Positions 51,201 to 60,213 of a DNA stretch of 64,000 bases are shown piece by piece. The DNA is from Pedobacter sp. ISL-64. GTDB lineage: Bacteria; Bacteroidota; Bacteroidia; Sphingobacteriales; Sphingobacteriaceae. The notes beneath the pieces were generated by a model, which worked only from the letters and a program-made list of their open reading frames with translations, made no database searches and was not told the DNA's origin. Location of the stretch: the NCBI RefSeq assembly GCF_018613605.1, contig NZ_JAGGPU010000021.1:1-64000 (forward strand). The letters run 5' to 3'. Each line of letters opens with the position of its first letter. Within the stretch, counting starts at the first letter, position 1. The translations under genes and the position numbers were made by a program.

Positions 51201-52654
51201 ATGTGATCCGCCGAAATGCGAACCGGATGATCAGGTTTACCAATCAGCTACTTGATTTTAGAAAACTGCAGAACGGAAAACTGCAGCTTAATGTTGCTGA
51301 AATTGATTTGGTGGCTTTATCAAAAGAGGTGGCCAGCCATTTTTCTGCCATGGCCGACGAAAAGCAGATTAAATTCGATGTTTTTGCCGATCAGCAACCG
51401 GTTTTGGCCTGGGTAGATGGAGAAAAGATTGAAATTATTCTTTATAATTTGCTCTCCAACGCATTTAAATTTACACCACCTCATCGAAAAATCCGGATCG
51501 AGATTAAAACAGAAGAAGAAACCAGCGACATACTGATTCACATTATTGATGAGGGCAAAGGTATTTCAACAGATAAACTGGAGGAAATATTTGAAATCTA
51601 TCACGAAGAAAGTATTACTGCAGATACCAATTTAAAGGGGACGGGAATTGGTTTGGCACTGGCCCGTGGATTGGCTTTAAGTCACCATGGCAAACTGTGG
51701 GCCGAACAGCACAGCAGTGGCGGCATGATTTTTACCCTGCAGCTAAAATCTGGATATGGACATTTTGATACTTCGGAAGTGAACTTTACTGAAAAGAGCA
51801 GCCTGGAAGAACCGTTAAGTTTAAGCGTGCCTGCGGGAAACCAGGTGTCACCAATCAATTCGAATACCAATGGCCAACACCCGCAATTGTTGATTGTAGA
51901 GGATAACCCTGACCTTCGACACTTTCTGGAGCTTAGGTTTAAAGATCATTATCGTGTTAGCACAGCTGGCGACGGCGCTGAAGGTTTTGAAATAGCATTA
52001 GCCATACTGCCCGACTTGATTATCAGCGACGTAATGATGCCTAAAATGGACGGCATCCAAATGCTCGATCAGTTAAAAAATGATGCTGCTACCAGCCACA
52101 TTCCCGTAATTTTACTCACCGCTAAATCGTCTATCGAAAGTCGGATTGAAGGCTTAAAATATGGCGCAGATATTTATTTAACCAAACCTTTTAATACTGA
52201 TTTTCTCTTTGTGGCAATTGATAATTTGATCCGGTCGAGGAAAAAACTCTTCGAGCAACTCTCCAATAGACAAGAGCAACGTATTGTATCCCTTCAGCCC
52301 GATGAAATTGTAATTACCTCAAAGGACGAAACCTTTTTGAAAGAAATTATCAAAATTGTGGAAGAGGGGATGATCCAATCTGATTTTAACATTGATGAGG
52401 TTGCGGCAGCAATTGGTATGGGAAGAACAACTTTCTATAAAAAGCTAAAGAGTTTGACCTCATTGAGTCCGGTGGAGTTTGTACGCGACATGCGCCTTAA
52501 ACGCAGTAAACAACTGTTAGATTCAGGCAAGTGCTCCGTTTCGGAAGCGGGTTATCTATCCGGTTTTAACAGTTTGCCTTATTTCAGTACCTGCTTTAAA
52601 GAGAAATATAGTGTTTCGCCATCGGCCTATCTAAAAGCAATGGTGAATATCTAG
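48248..52654 (+). CDS. Hybrid two-component system regulator (HTCS)
   Basis: A 1468-residue single-chain sensor-regulator. N-terminal signal/anchor; about fourteen or more reg_prop blades ('MWFGTFDGLNRFDG', 'VWLGTKGDGLF', 'IWVGTLGGGINLL', 'IWIGTSNGLLRFD') forming two periplasmic propellers; Y_Y_Y domain near 790-885; transmembrane helix near 904-925; HisKA with H954 (ISHELRTPLTLI); HATPase with N1071 and GTGIGLALARG; receiver with phospho-acceptor D1261 (SDVMMPKMDG); AraC-type DNA-binding domain at the end. It senses oligosaccharides and activates polysaccharide loci. It is 11 bases behind the glycosidase gene, so regulator and enzymes share a transcript. Confidence 0.97.
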   Translation: MYYKSWISKKIILPIITICLSFFSSFSQLKSNIAHYSTEDGLSHDGVLCITQDRDGFMWFGTFDGLNRFDGTNFVVYKSRPGDNSNLRTNKIREIVEDKSGYLWVKTYDFKIYRFDKRTEQFLPVSDGPFKAFFKDQVIIDHMVPDTKNGVWLLTENQGLLYVVNNFKGQPGIIQFAKEQQPGRQIKGNAVKFRYRDEKQRIWIGTEGGLNCLQGNNNGNYQVLRFSAPIEKMLSSYAVNCVAQSKESLYFGTGDGNLLIYDLRTQSFQVKQISKGIAFNSICYSKAGLIYISTMGKGMLTVDPISFKVSQSGSKENYLSLNEDHSGLIWIEPQENGIIKYDPKTQQYKYFSQKRDFNFSSRDYSVVADANGILWVSMKGGGFGYYNRLRDEIDYFYDQPGSSDQKFSNIITSLYVDRMGTLWMSARDGGINKVVSLTDKFNYHRLVNEPNNRSENEVRAMMHDQKGRLWVCSKDGRIRVYENDKEVDVFGRGNKQIGTVYSIIEDSKGNVWLGTKGDGLFKATPTDQKRNLYTLKNFRNNPTDVNSLSSDLVYSVIEDSRGRIWVGTLGGGINLLSNIDGKEGFKNFYNAFHNYPFGWAKVIRYLLEDNSGRIWIGTSNGLLRFDPNRPVANGYRFLAYRKIRGDHASLGNNSVQYIYKDKAGGIWIATFGGGLNKVIADPKNPDVLRFEVFTTQNGLANDVLLSMSGDKEGNFWIATERGLSRFNPKHKTFKNYDSFDGLPKVGFSEATCFTANNGQLYFGLTDGYIRFNPSKIADQRTSAKMALTKIQLYYKDIDPGDKDSPLKFTINETKSLLLNYDQNVISIDYTVLDYRASNKITYAYKLEGFDKTWHQVNDLRRATYTNIPPGTYTFKVRATNDDLFLTLPEKTLEIIVHPPFYLSWPAYLVYFLLAIVIAVLARRIIVTMIRLRNKVLVEQKLTEVKLSFFTNISHELRTPLTLIVNPLEEISRNEKLSDRGREFINVIRRNANRMIRFTNQLLDFRKLQNGKLQLNVAEIDLVALSKEVASHFSAMADEKQIKFDVFADQQPVLAWVDGEKIEIILYNLLSNAFKFTPPHRKIRIEIKTEEETSDILIHIIDEGKGISTDKLEEIFEIYHEESITADTNLKGTGIGLALARGLALSHHGKLWAEQHSSGGMIFTLQLKSGYGHFDTSEVNFTEKSSLEEPLSLSVPAGNQVSPINSNTNGQHPQLLIVEDNPDLRHFLELRFKDHYRVSTAGDGAEGFEIALAILPDLIISDVMMPKMDGIQMLDQLKNDAATSHIPVILLTAKSSIESRIEGLKYGADIYLTKPFNTDFLFVAIDNLIRSRKKLFEQLSNRQEQRIVSLQPDEIVITSKDETFLKEIIKIVEEGMIQSDFNIDEVAAAIGMGRTTFYKKLKSLTSLSPVEFVRDMRLKRSKQLLDSGKCSVSEAGYLSGFNSLPYFSTCFKEKYSVSPSAYLKAMVNI

Positions 52655-53036
52655 ATTGAAATTGGTTCTGGTTTTCTCCTGCGGATTTAAGATGATATAC
52701 ACAGATTAGATTGTCTTCCCCCTGTGTTAATCTGCGAAATCAGCGGGAAAAACCTCCAAAACCACTCTTTTTACCAAATAACGAAAGCAATTCGTCAATT
52801 TCTGAAAACTCATTTTAGCGGTTTGAGATAGATTTGTATTGAATAACCAAATATATAACTGAACAAGTAAGCCGATAGCTTAAAGATTTACATTGAATTT
52901 TATTAGAAGGATATCCATCTATAATGTCCTGGGTTTAGCGCAGAAATGAAAAGCAATTTTATTTCTCAACCGCTTTGTTGTATTCAATTTTTCTCTTCCG
53001 CCACTGCTTACTAAACCTGTACTAACCAAATAATCT
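52655..53036. other. 382-base control region before the second PUL unit
   Basis: No gene. The first part has CACAGATTAGATTG...CTGTGTTAATCTGCG, a dispersed inverted repeat type. A -7 box, TAGATTTG, is at 52829-52836 (weak -33). The shared 14-mer is at 52843-52856, just after the expected transcript start. The 5' leader would be about 195 bases. Confidence 0.55.
52829..52856 (+). promoter_or_regulatory. Candidate promoter and shared motif, copy 2
   Basis: TAGATTTG (52829-52836) fits TAnnTTTG. Six bases on is ATAACCAAATATAT (52843-52856), identical to the sequence before GH28. This would place the motif at the first transcribed bases of the SusCD unit. Confidence 0.5.
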
Positions 53037-55316
53037 ATGACCAGACTTTTTACAAGTTCGTGTTGTTTTCTGTTTTTTCTGGCCGTTTTATCAGGATGCC
53101 AGAAAAAAGAATTTGATGCATTTTATGAGCGCCCAGCAGGTTTGGGAGATCCAATTTACCAACAGCTTGAAGCACGGGGCAATTTTAAACACTTAACCGC
53201 GGTAATTGACAAAGCGGGTTATAAAGATATTTTAAGCAAAACAGGCTGGTGGACTTTCTTTGCACCGAATGATGCGGCTTTCGAACGTTTTTTTAAAGAT
53301 CAGAATATTAAAGGTACTGCCGAGATCAGCGATTCGATGGCTACCTCAATTGTAAAGTATGCCTTGGTATACAATGCTTACCGCAAAGATCAGTTGAGTA
53401 ACTACCAAATGGCAGGCGGGGCCGAAACGGGTCTTGGTTTTGCCTTTAAAAGAAAAACTGCTTATTATGATTGGGTACAACAAAAAGGTGATGCTGCACA
53501 CGGAAAACTTATTGCCACCAATAGGAATGTGCAATCAGTTAGGGGCGTAAATACTTCTGCTTATGTAGATGGCGATAACAACAATAAATACATTCCTTAT
53601 TTTACCACCGCATTTATGACAACAGGTGGCATGAGCCCTGCAGATTATAATGTGTTTTATCCAGGTTCTACCTATAATGGGTTTAATGTGGCAGCAGCAG
53701 CAGTGGTAAATATGGATATCAGTGCCGAAAATGGCATGATTCATGAAGTAGACCGTGTTACCCTGCCTTTAAAAAGCATCGACCAATATATCAGTAGCAA
53801 TGCCAATTACAGCGAGTTTAAAGCACTGCTTGATTCGTTAAGGTTTTATGTCTCCAATGCATACCAAACCCACCGCAACTTTGTAGCTACAGGCAGTTCC
53901 GATTCGGTATATGTAAAAGGCTATAACGGTTTGTTGGCCTATTCAATCAATAATGAGAATTATCAGCAGCCTGGGGTAAACAGCTATCTGGCTAACGAAT
54001 CTCAAAAATCAAGCTGGACCATCATGGCGCCAACCAACGAGGCTTTTAGGGCTTACCGAAAAAAAATATTGGCCAAGTATGGCAATTCATTCTTTAAAAG
54101 TACTCCACCAAGCATTGTTATCGATTTTATCAATTCGCACATGTGGCCAACAGTTTTATGGCCAGGTAAATTTGCTCAAGGTCAAAATTACCTGCTCGAA
54201 ACAACCACGTTGAGCTTAGATAATGCCGTGGATAAACAGATATTGAGCAATGCTGTTTTTTATGGGGTAAACCAGGCACACAGCTCAAATGTATTCAGAA
54301 CAGTTTATGGTGTACCTTATCTTGATCCCACAACCAATCTTACTTTATTGGCCTATGCTGATGGAGGCTCAGGCGTTAAAATATACACCACACAACCAGG
54401 CGTAAGGCAAACCTTATTGGTAATGCCCGATGCCGTGGTAACAGCTGCAGGTTACCGCTACAATGAAGGCAGTATTGGTACCACAACTACTGCCTGGGGT
54501 TATCGTACTTCGCCAACAGCAAGTTATTCGCATAATCAGATTTACCGTGATAATGCTTTCCGTTTATTTAAAACAGGTGTTTTGCTTACCCCAACTGGCG
54601 AATTAAGCAGTTTGAGCGGTTCAGGTATTGTTGAAAGTCAAAGTGGCGATTATGTTCGCTACCGCAATGGAAAAATCCAGACCAGCGGAACAGTTGATAC
54701 CGGTAACGATATCAACATTACCAAAACAGATGCAACTTCGATAAACGGCATTGTATATTATGTTGATGCGCCATTGGCTTTTACCGATAAAAATGTAGGT
54801 CAGCACCTGCAAAATCTGGCCATCAGCGATCCCACACGTTTTTCGTCTTTTTATTGGTTTGTTTCTACCTCTTCACTCTACAATGCTACAACCAAAGCCA
54901 TTTCGGGTATGAATACAGGTATTGATAATAAATATACCATGCTGGTACCTGATAATGCTGCTATTACACAAGCCATTAAAGATGGTTTATTACCTGGAAC
55001 AAAAGCTACCGGCGCCTTACCTACAGCGGCACCTACATCTGAAGCGCAGAAAGATCAGGTAAGAAAATTTATCCTTTACCACATCATCAATGGCGAATCT
55101 GTAGCAGTGGACGGGAAAAAAGCCGATAACTACTTAACCCTATTGCAAACAGAGTCTGGAGACAATACTTTGCTGAATATCTTGAATCAGCCAAACAACC
55201 TGATCATCACCGATCGGGCGGGGCGCACTACGCAGGTAAATTTCAGTTCGAGTAACCAGCTCTCTAACCGTACCCTTATCCATTCCATTTCCAATTATCT
55301 CAATTACAATAAGTAA
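53037..55316 (+). CDS. Fasciclin-domain (FAS1) lipoprotein
   Basis: A 759-residue lipoprotein (lipobox LSGC, C21). FAS1-type regions: about 40-245 ('LTAVIDKAGYKDILSKTGWWTFFAPNDAAFERFF...GMIHEVDRVTLPL'), about 250-400 ('YSEFKALLDSLRF...SWTIMAPTNEAFRAY') and about 600-757 ('SSFYWFVSTSSL...YTMLVPDNAAITQAI...LIHSISNYL'). FAS1 domains bind proteins or glycans. Its place in front of SusC suggests a surface component of the uptake complex; this is inference. Confidence 0.88.
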   Translation: MTRLFTSSCCFLFFLAVLSGCQKKEFDAFYERPAGLGDPIYQQLEARGNFKHLTAVIDKAGYKDILSKTGWWTFFAPNDAAFERFFKDQNIKGTAEISDSMATSIVKYALVYNAYRKDQLSNYQMAGGAETGLGFAFKRKTAYYDWVQQKGDAAHGKLIATNRNVQSVRGVNTSAYVDGDNNNKYIPYFTTAFMTTGGMSPADYNVFYPGSTYNGFNVAAAAVVNMDISAENGMIHEVDRVTLPLKSIDQYISSNANYSEFKALLDSLRFYVSNAYQTHRNFVATGSSDSVYVKGYNGLLAYSINNENYQQPGVNSYLANESQKSSWTIMAPTNEAFRAYRKKILAKYGNSFFKSTPPSIVIDFINSHMWPTVLWPGKFAQGQNYLLETTTLSLDNAVDKQILSNAVFYGVNQAHSSNVFRTVYGVPYLDPTTNLTLLAYADGGSGVKIYTTQPGVRQTLLVMPDAVVTAAGYRYNEGSIGTTTTAWGYRTSPTASYSHNQIYRDNAFRLFKTGVLLTPTGELSSLSGSGIVESQSGDYVRYRNGKIQTSGTVDTGNDINITKTDATSINGIVYYVDAPLAFTDKNVGQHLQNLAISDPTRFSSFYWFVSTSSLYNATTKAISGMNTGIDNKYTMLVPDNAAITQAIKDGLLPGTKATGALPTAAPTSEAQKDQVRKFILYHIINGESVAVDGKKADNYLTLLQTESGDNTLLNILNQPNNLIITDRAGRTTQVNFSSSNQLSNRTLIHSISNYLNYNK

Positions 55317-55345
55317 CACTTACAGACAAAACTAGATTATATAAG

Positions 55346-58300
55346 ATGAAAATATTTCTATATAGAATTTTCTGTCTATCTGTTATGATTTTAACAATCA
55401 TGGGATATTCAGGAACCCTCCGTGCACAGCAGCCCGTTACCGTGCGTGGAAAAGTAACCGACAAAAAAGACAAACTCGAAATTATAGGTGCCTCGGTTAT
55501 TGAGGTAGATCAGAATAAAAGAACCATTACCGGAGTAAGTACCGATATCAATGGGAATTTCGCCCTGCGGGTAACCAACACCAAAAACCAGTTGGTGGTA
55601 TCATTTATTGGCTATAACAGCCATAATGCAGGTGTGATTGGTAACCGCACAACCATAAATGTAACGTTAGAGCCAAGTTCGAACAGTTTGCAAGAAGTGG
55701 TGTTAACCGCCAAAAAAATGGTGAATAACGGAACAGGCTTAAACATAGCCGAACGTAACTCTACCATTGCATCAGCAACTGTTAGCGGGAAAGCTTTGGA
55801 AGAATTGGCGGTAACCTCCATCGATCAGGCCCTGGCCGGACGTTTATCAGGAGTAGATTTTGGTACCACTTCAGGAGATCCGGGAGCAGGAATGTCGATC
55901 AGGATACGTGGTACTTCATCCATCAACGGTTCTGCCGAGCCGCTTATTGTACTCGATGGTATGCCTTATGAAACGGAAATTCCTTCTGATTTTAATTTTG
56001 GAACAGCCGATGAGCAGGGATATGCGCAGCTTTTAAATATTGCACCATCCGATATTAAAGATATCACCGTTTTAAAAGATGCAGCCTCTACTGCAGTTTG
56101 GGGATCGAGGGCGGCCAACGGCGTACTCCTGATCAATACCAAACGTGGCGAAAGGGGAAGGCCTGTGGTATCGTACAATTTTAAGGGTTCGATGGCGCAG
56201 CAGCCTAATCCTATTCCTTTTTTAACGGGCGATCAATACTCAATGCTCATTCCAGAAGCGGTAATGAATGCTACAGGTTTACCCCTCGACTTTTTAGGCA
56301 ACAACGGACAGAATAAAGCTTTTCAATACGATCCATCTGATGCCTATTACTACTACAATTATAGTAATAACACCGATTGGGTAAAACTGATTACCCGCAA
56401 TGGTTATACACAAGATCACAACGTTTCGATGAGTGGGGGTGGTGAAAAAGCACGTTATTATGCATCGGTTGGTTATTTAGGTCAAACCGGAACTACTTTG
56501 GGAACCGATTTATCTAGGATTACGGCTAAGATTAATTTGGATTATATCGTATCGAGCAAGCTGAGGTTCAGGACAGATGTAACCTATACACATGTGGATA
56601 ATAACCTCAACTACGATAAATCTTTGCGTAGTACTGCGATTAATAAAATGCCGAATATGTCTGATTATGAGTATGATGAATATGGAAATAAAACTTCCGC
56701 ATATTTCTCGCCAATTTCCAATATCCAGGGCCGTTATAGTGCAACCTATAATCCTTTGGCCATGGCAAATGAAGGCGCAAGTCATTTAATAGGCGAGCGT
56801 ATTACACCAAAATTTAATCTTCAATACGATATTTCTCCGGTTTTATTTTCGACGGTAGATGTTCAGTTTGATATCAACAATACCAAATCCAAAACCTTTT
56901 TACCTCAAATTGCCACTGGGCAACCAAGTACCGAACCAACCGTAAACCGGGCTTCTGATGCTGATGGCGATTCATACAACATTCAGTCGAAAATTAACCT
57001 GATTTACCGTCCGCATTTAAGCGAGAAGCATAATCTTCAGGGTTTGCTTTCTTTTCAAACCAACGATACTAAATCGGCCTCTTATACAGTTGCCACAGCA
57101 AATACAGCTTCTTCTGAATTTCAAGACCCATCCAATCCATCCATTACCAATGGATCTGGTTTGGACTTAAACTCCAGTCAGGCGCAATCCAGAAGCGTTG
57201 GGGTGTTGTTGCAGGCACAATATGAATTTTTAGACCGTTACATCATCAACATGAATGGCAGGGTAGATGGTAACTCCAAGTTCTCGCCAGATAACCGTTT
57301 TGGTCTTTTTCCAGGGATTTCTACCCGATGGAGAATTTCGGGCGAACCATTTATGAAAAACCTCAAGTTCATTGACGATTTAAGTTTACGCTTAAGTTAT
57401 GGCGCAAGTGGAAAAGCACCAGGCAGTAACTATGCTTATTTTAACAATTATACGCCGTTTTCATGGTCATATGCCGGTCGTGCAGCAGTTTATCCTTCTA
57501 ATATCGAACTTTCCAGGTTAAAATGGGAAACTGTAGTAGGTAAGAACCTGGGTTTCAATTTATGGCTGTTCGATAGTCGCGTTAAAATCGACGCGGAAAT
57601 TTATCAGAACACCACTAAAAACATGTTTTACAACGATTTGAGGATCGCTGCTACCACTGGTTACAATGCCATTGATATGAACATAGGTACCATGAACAAC
57701 AATGGTTGGGAAATCGGTATCAATACTACGCCTGTTAAAACCAAAAAATGGATTGTAAACTTTGATTTCAATATTTCGAGGAACATCAATTCCATCCAAT
57801 CCATTTCAGAGTTCTATCCAAGAGAAAGCTCCGTAGGACTTCCGGCGCAGGGATCTTATAAATCTTTCCTGATTATCGGTAATCCATTTGGCTCGTATTA
57901 TGGCTTTAAGTACAAAGGGGTGTATAAAGATGCTGATGCGACCATTGCCAGAGATCAGAACGGGAAAGAAATTGTTGGACCAAACGGCCAGACCATTTAC
58001 ATGCGTTATAATTACCCAACAGTTGATTATGTATTCCAACCGGGTGATGCGATGTATGAAGACATTAATCACGATGGGAACATTGATGAAAAAGACATGG
58101 TTTACCTCGGCAATTCGGTGCCGAAATTTACCGGTGGTTTTGGGCCAAGCGTAATCTTTAATGGCAACCTGAAAGTACAGGCATTTTTTAGCTACCGCTA
58201 CGGTTACGATATCGTAAACACGGCTAAAATTACCACCACCAATATGTATGGGGTTAACAACCAGAGTACTGCGGTTTTAAGGCGCTGGAGAAACCCTGGT

Positions 58301-58624
58301 GATGTGACTGATATGCCACGCGCTTTATACGGTGTAGGTTACAACTGGTTAGGCTCCGACCGTTATGTAGAAGATGCCTCCTTTATCCGTTTAAGCTCGG
58401 TTACCGTACGTTACAACTTTACCCAGAATATGCTGAAAAGGGTCGGTGTAAAAAGTGCCAGCATTTATGTAACCGGACAAAATTTATATACCTGGACGAA
58501 ATATACCGGACAAGATCCTGATGTAACCTCTGTAGGGAGCAGTAATCCTTTTTCTTACGCAGCTGATGGTTCGCTCACACCACCATCTAAAACCTTTACA
58601 ATGGGTCTAACCCTTGGACTCTAA
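55346..58624 (+). CDS. SusC/RagA-type TonB-dependent outer membrane receptor
   Basis: A 1092-residue protein. Signal peptide ending SGTLRAQ; CarboxypepD_reg-like domain (about 31-112, 'VRGKVTDKKDKLEIIGASVIEV...FIGYNSH'); plug domain (about 120-270, 'ALAGRLSGVDFGTTSGDPGAGMSIRIRGTSS', 'PLIVLDGMPYE', 'ITVLKDAASTAVWGSRAANGVLLINTKRG'); 22-strand barrel to the C-terminal 'FTMGLTLGL'. It imports oligosaccharides with its SusD lid, powered by TonB. It forms a pair with the next gene, 12 bases downstream. Confidence 0.97.
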   Translation: MKIFLYRIFCLSVMILTIMGYSGTLRAQQPVTVRGKVTDKKDKLEIIGASVIEVDQNKRTITGVSTDINGNFALRVTNTKNQLVVSFIGYNSHNAGVIGNRTTINVTLEPSSNSLQEVVLTAKKMVNNGTGLNIAERNSTIASATVSGKALEELAVTSIDQALAGRLSGVDFGTTSGDPGAGMSIRIRGTSSINGSAEPLIVLDGMPYETEIPSDFNFGTADEQGYAQLLNIAPSDIKDITVLKDAASTAVWGSRAANGVLLINTKRGERGRPVVSYNFKGSMAQQPNPIPFLTGDQYSMLIPEAVMNATGLPLDFLGNNGQNKAFQYDPSDAYYYYNYSNNTDWVKLITRNGYTQDHNVSMSGGGEKARYYASVGYLGQTGTTLGTDLSRITAKINLDYIVSSKLRFRTDVTYTHVDNNLNYDKSLRSTAINKMPNMSDYEYDEYGNKTSAYFSPISNIQGRYSATYNPLAMANEGASHLIGERITPKFNLQYDISPVLFSTVDVQFDINNTKSKTFLPQIATGQPSTEPTVNRASDADGDSYNIQSKINLIYRPHLSEKHNLQGLLSFQTNDTKSASYTVATANTASSEFQDPSNPSITNGSGLDLNSSQAQSRSVGVLLQAQYEFLDRYIINMNGRVDGNSKFSPDNRFGLFPGISTRWRISGEPFMKNLKFIDDLSLRLSYGASGKAPGSNYAYFNNYTPFSWSYAGRAAVYPSNIELSRLKWETVVGKNLGFNLWLFDSRVKIDAEIYQNTTKNMFYNDLRIAATTGYNAIDMNIGTMNNNGWEIGINTTPVKTKKWIVNFDFNISRNINSIQSISEFYPRESSVGLPAQGSYKSFLIIGNPFGSYYGFKYKGVYKDADATIARDQNGKEIVGPNGQTIYMRYNYPTVDYVFQPGDAMYEDINHDGNIDEKDMVYLGNSVPKFTGGFGPSVIFNGNLKVQAFFSYRYGYDIVNTAKITTTNMYGVNNQSTAVLRRWRNPGDVTDMPRALYGVGYNWLGSDRYVEDASFIRLSSVTVRYNFTQNMLKRVGVKSASIYVTGQNLYTWTKYTGQDPDVTSVGSSNPFSYAADGSLTPPSKTFTMGLTLGL

Positions 58625-58636
58625 AAATGATTAACC

Positions 58637-60190
58637 ATGAACAGAAAAATTAAACATACAATGCTGGTCTTCGTTACACTGCTTAGTGTTTTTGGAACTT
58701 CATGCAAAAAATGGTTGGATTTAAAACCTCAGGATGGTTTAATCCGCGATGAATACTGGCAAACCAAAGAACAGCTTGATGCTGCTGTGATGGGCTGTTA
58801 TGCCTCGCTTTTAGGCGGAAGCAATATCCCACTGGCAAAATACCTTTTTATCTGGGGCGAGCTCCGTGCCGATATGGTGGTCCCCGGTTTAGAAATCTCT
58901 TCTGATGATGACGAATCGAAACTGAGTGGATTGCTGAGGGATGAATATGATATTATGCGCACACAGATCGCCTCTACCAATACGCTGGTAAACTGGGAGG
59001 CCATTTACAAAACCATCAATTATTGCAATACGGTAATCAAATTTGCACCTGAGGTAATCAATAGGGATAAAACTTTAACGCAAACGGCTTTGAACGGTTA
59101 TTTAGCTGAAGCCCATGCTTTACGCGGATTAATGTATTTCTATCTGCTCCGCTCGTTTGGCGAAGTACCACTTAAACTCGAACCCACTTATAACGATTCG
59201 CAGATTGGCGCTATTGCCAAAAATACCCAGCAGGAGGTTTACCAGCAGGTGATTAAAGATTTGTTGTTTGGCAGCGAAAACGGACAGGTAACCTATGGCA
59301 GTATGGCCGAAGATCGGGGCAGAATGACTAAATTCTCTGCTTACACAGCACTGGCTGATGCTTATTTATGGAATGAGGAATACCAAAAAAGTATCGATGC
59401 CTGCAATAAGGTAATCGAATCGGGTAAATACAGATTATTGCCAAATGGTACACAACAAACCGATTTTTACAATACGGTATACCTTAACGGGAATTCGGTA
59501 GAAGGGATTTTTGAGTTTCAGTTTGATAACCAAAAGCTCAATCCCTTTGCACCCATGTTCGGCATAACCGGAAGAGAGTTTAGGGCAGCAGATTGGATTG
59601 CAGAAGGTGGATTATTCGGAACAGATCTGGCTAACCTGAGCAATAAAGATATCCGCGGAAATGGTACCTCGATGTTCGAAGCTAATTCTGCCATCTGTAA
59701 ATTCACCAATTTTAGAACGGCAGCTACTTCTTTCACCCATTGGTTTGCCTATCGTTATTCGGACGTGTTATTAATGAAAGCCGAAGCGCTAACCTGGCTG
59801 GCACCTGGTAACAGTGCCAACGGAACCCAGGCCATTGAATTGGTTGGTCAAATCAGGGCAGCCCGAAACGCACAAACTTTTGTAGCTGATAAATTTATCG
59901 AAATACCCGATCCTGCATTAACACCTAATGTTTCGCAATATGTATTTGAAGAACGTGCACGCGAATTTGCGTTCGAAGGAAAGCGTTGGTACGATATTCT
60001 GCGCAATGCGAAAAGAGGCAACTATGCAAACGAAAAACTGCTGATCGATATTGTTTCTGCCAGTGCACAACCAAGTAAACAGCAAACGGTAATCAATAAA
60101 TACCGCGATCACAGAAGTCATTATTTCCCGATTTATTCTTATGAGTTACAAACAAACAAGGCACTTGTTCAAAATCCATTTTATCAATAA
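58637..60190 (+). CDS. SusD/RagB-type glycan-binding lipoprotein
   Basis: A 517-residue outer-surface lipoprotein (C23 in GTSCKKWLDLKP). TPR-like helices typical of SusD are seen in 'INYCNTVIKFAPEVI', 'YLAEAHALRGLMYFYLLRSFGEVPL' and 'ALADAYLWNEEYQKSIDACNKVI'. The C-terminal 'YVFEERAREFAFEGKRWYDILRNAKR' is the family's most conserved part. It captures glycan fragments and closes over the SusC pore. Confidence 0.97.
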   Translation: MNRKIKHTMLVFVTLLSVFGTSCKKWLDLKPQDGLIRDEYWQTKEQLDAAVMGCYASLLGGSNIPLAKYLFIWGELRADMVVPGLEISSDDDESKLSGLLRDEYDIMRTQIASTNTLVNWEAIYKTINYCNTVIKFAPEVINRDKTLTQTALNGYLAEAHALRGLMYFYLLRSFGEVPLKLEPTYNDSQIGAIAKNTQQEVYQQVIKDLLFGSENGQVTYGSMAEDRGRMTKFSAYTALADAYLWNEEYQKSIDACNKVIESGKYRLLPNGTQQTDFYNTVYLNGNSVEGIFEFQFDNQKLNPFAPMFGITGREFRAADWIAEGGLFGTDLANLSNKDIRGNGTSMFEANSAICKFTNFRTAATSFTHWFAYRYSDVLLMKAEALTWLAPGNSANGTQAIELVGQIRAARNAQTFVADKFIEIPDPALTPNVSQYVFEERAREFAFEGKRWYDILRNAKRGNYANEKLLIDIVSASAQPSKQQTVINKYRDHRSHYFPIYSYELQTNKALVQNPFYQ

Positions 60191-60213
60191 TTGCTAACCA
60201 AAAAAATAAAGCT

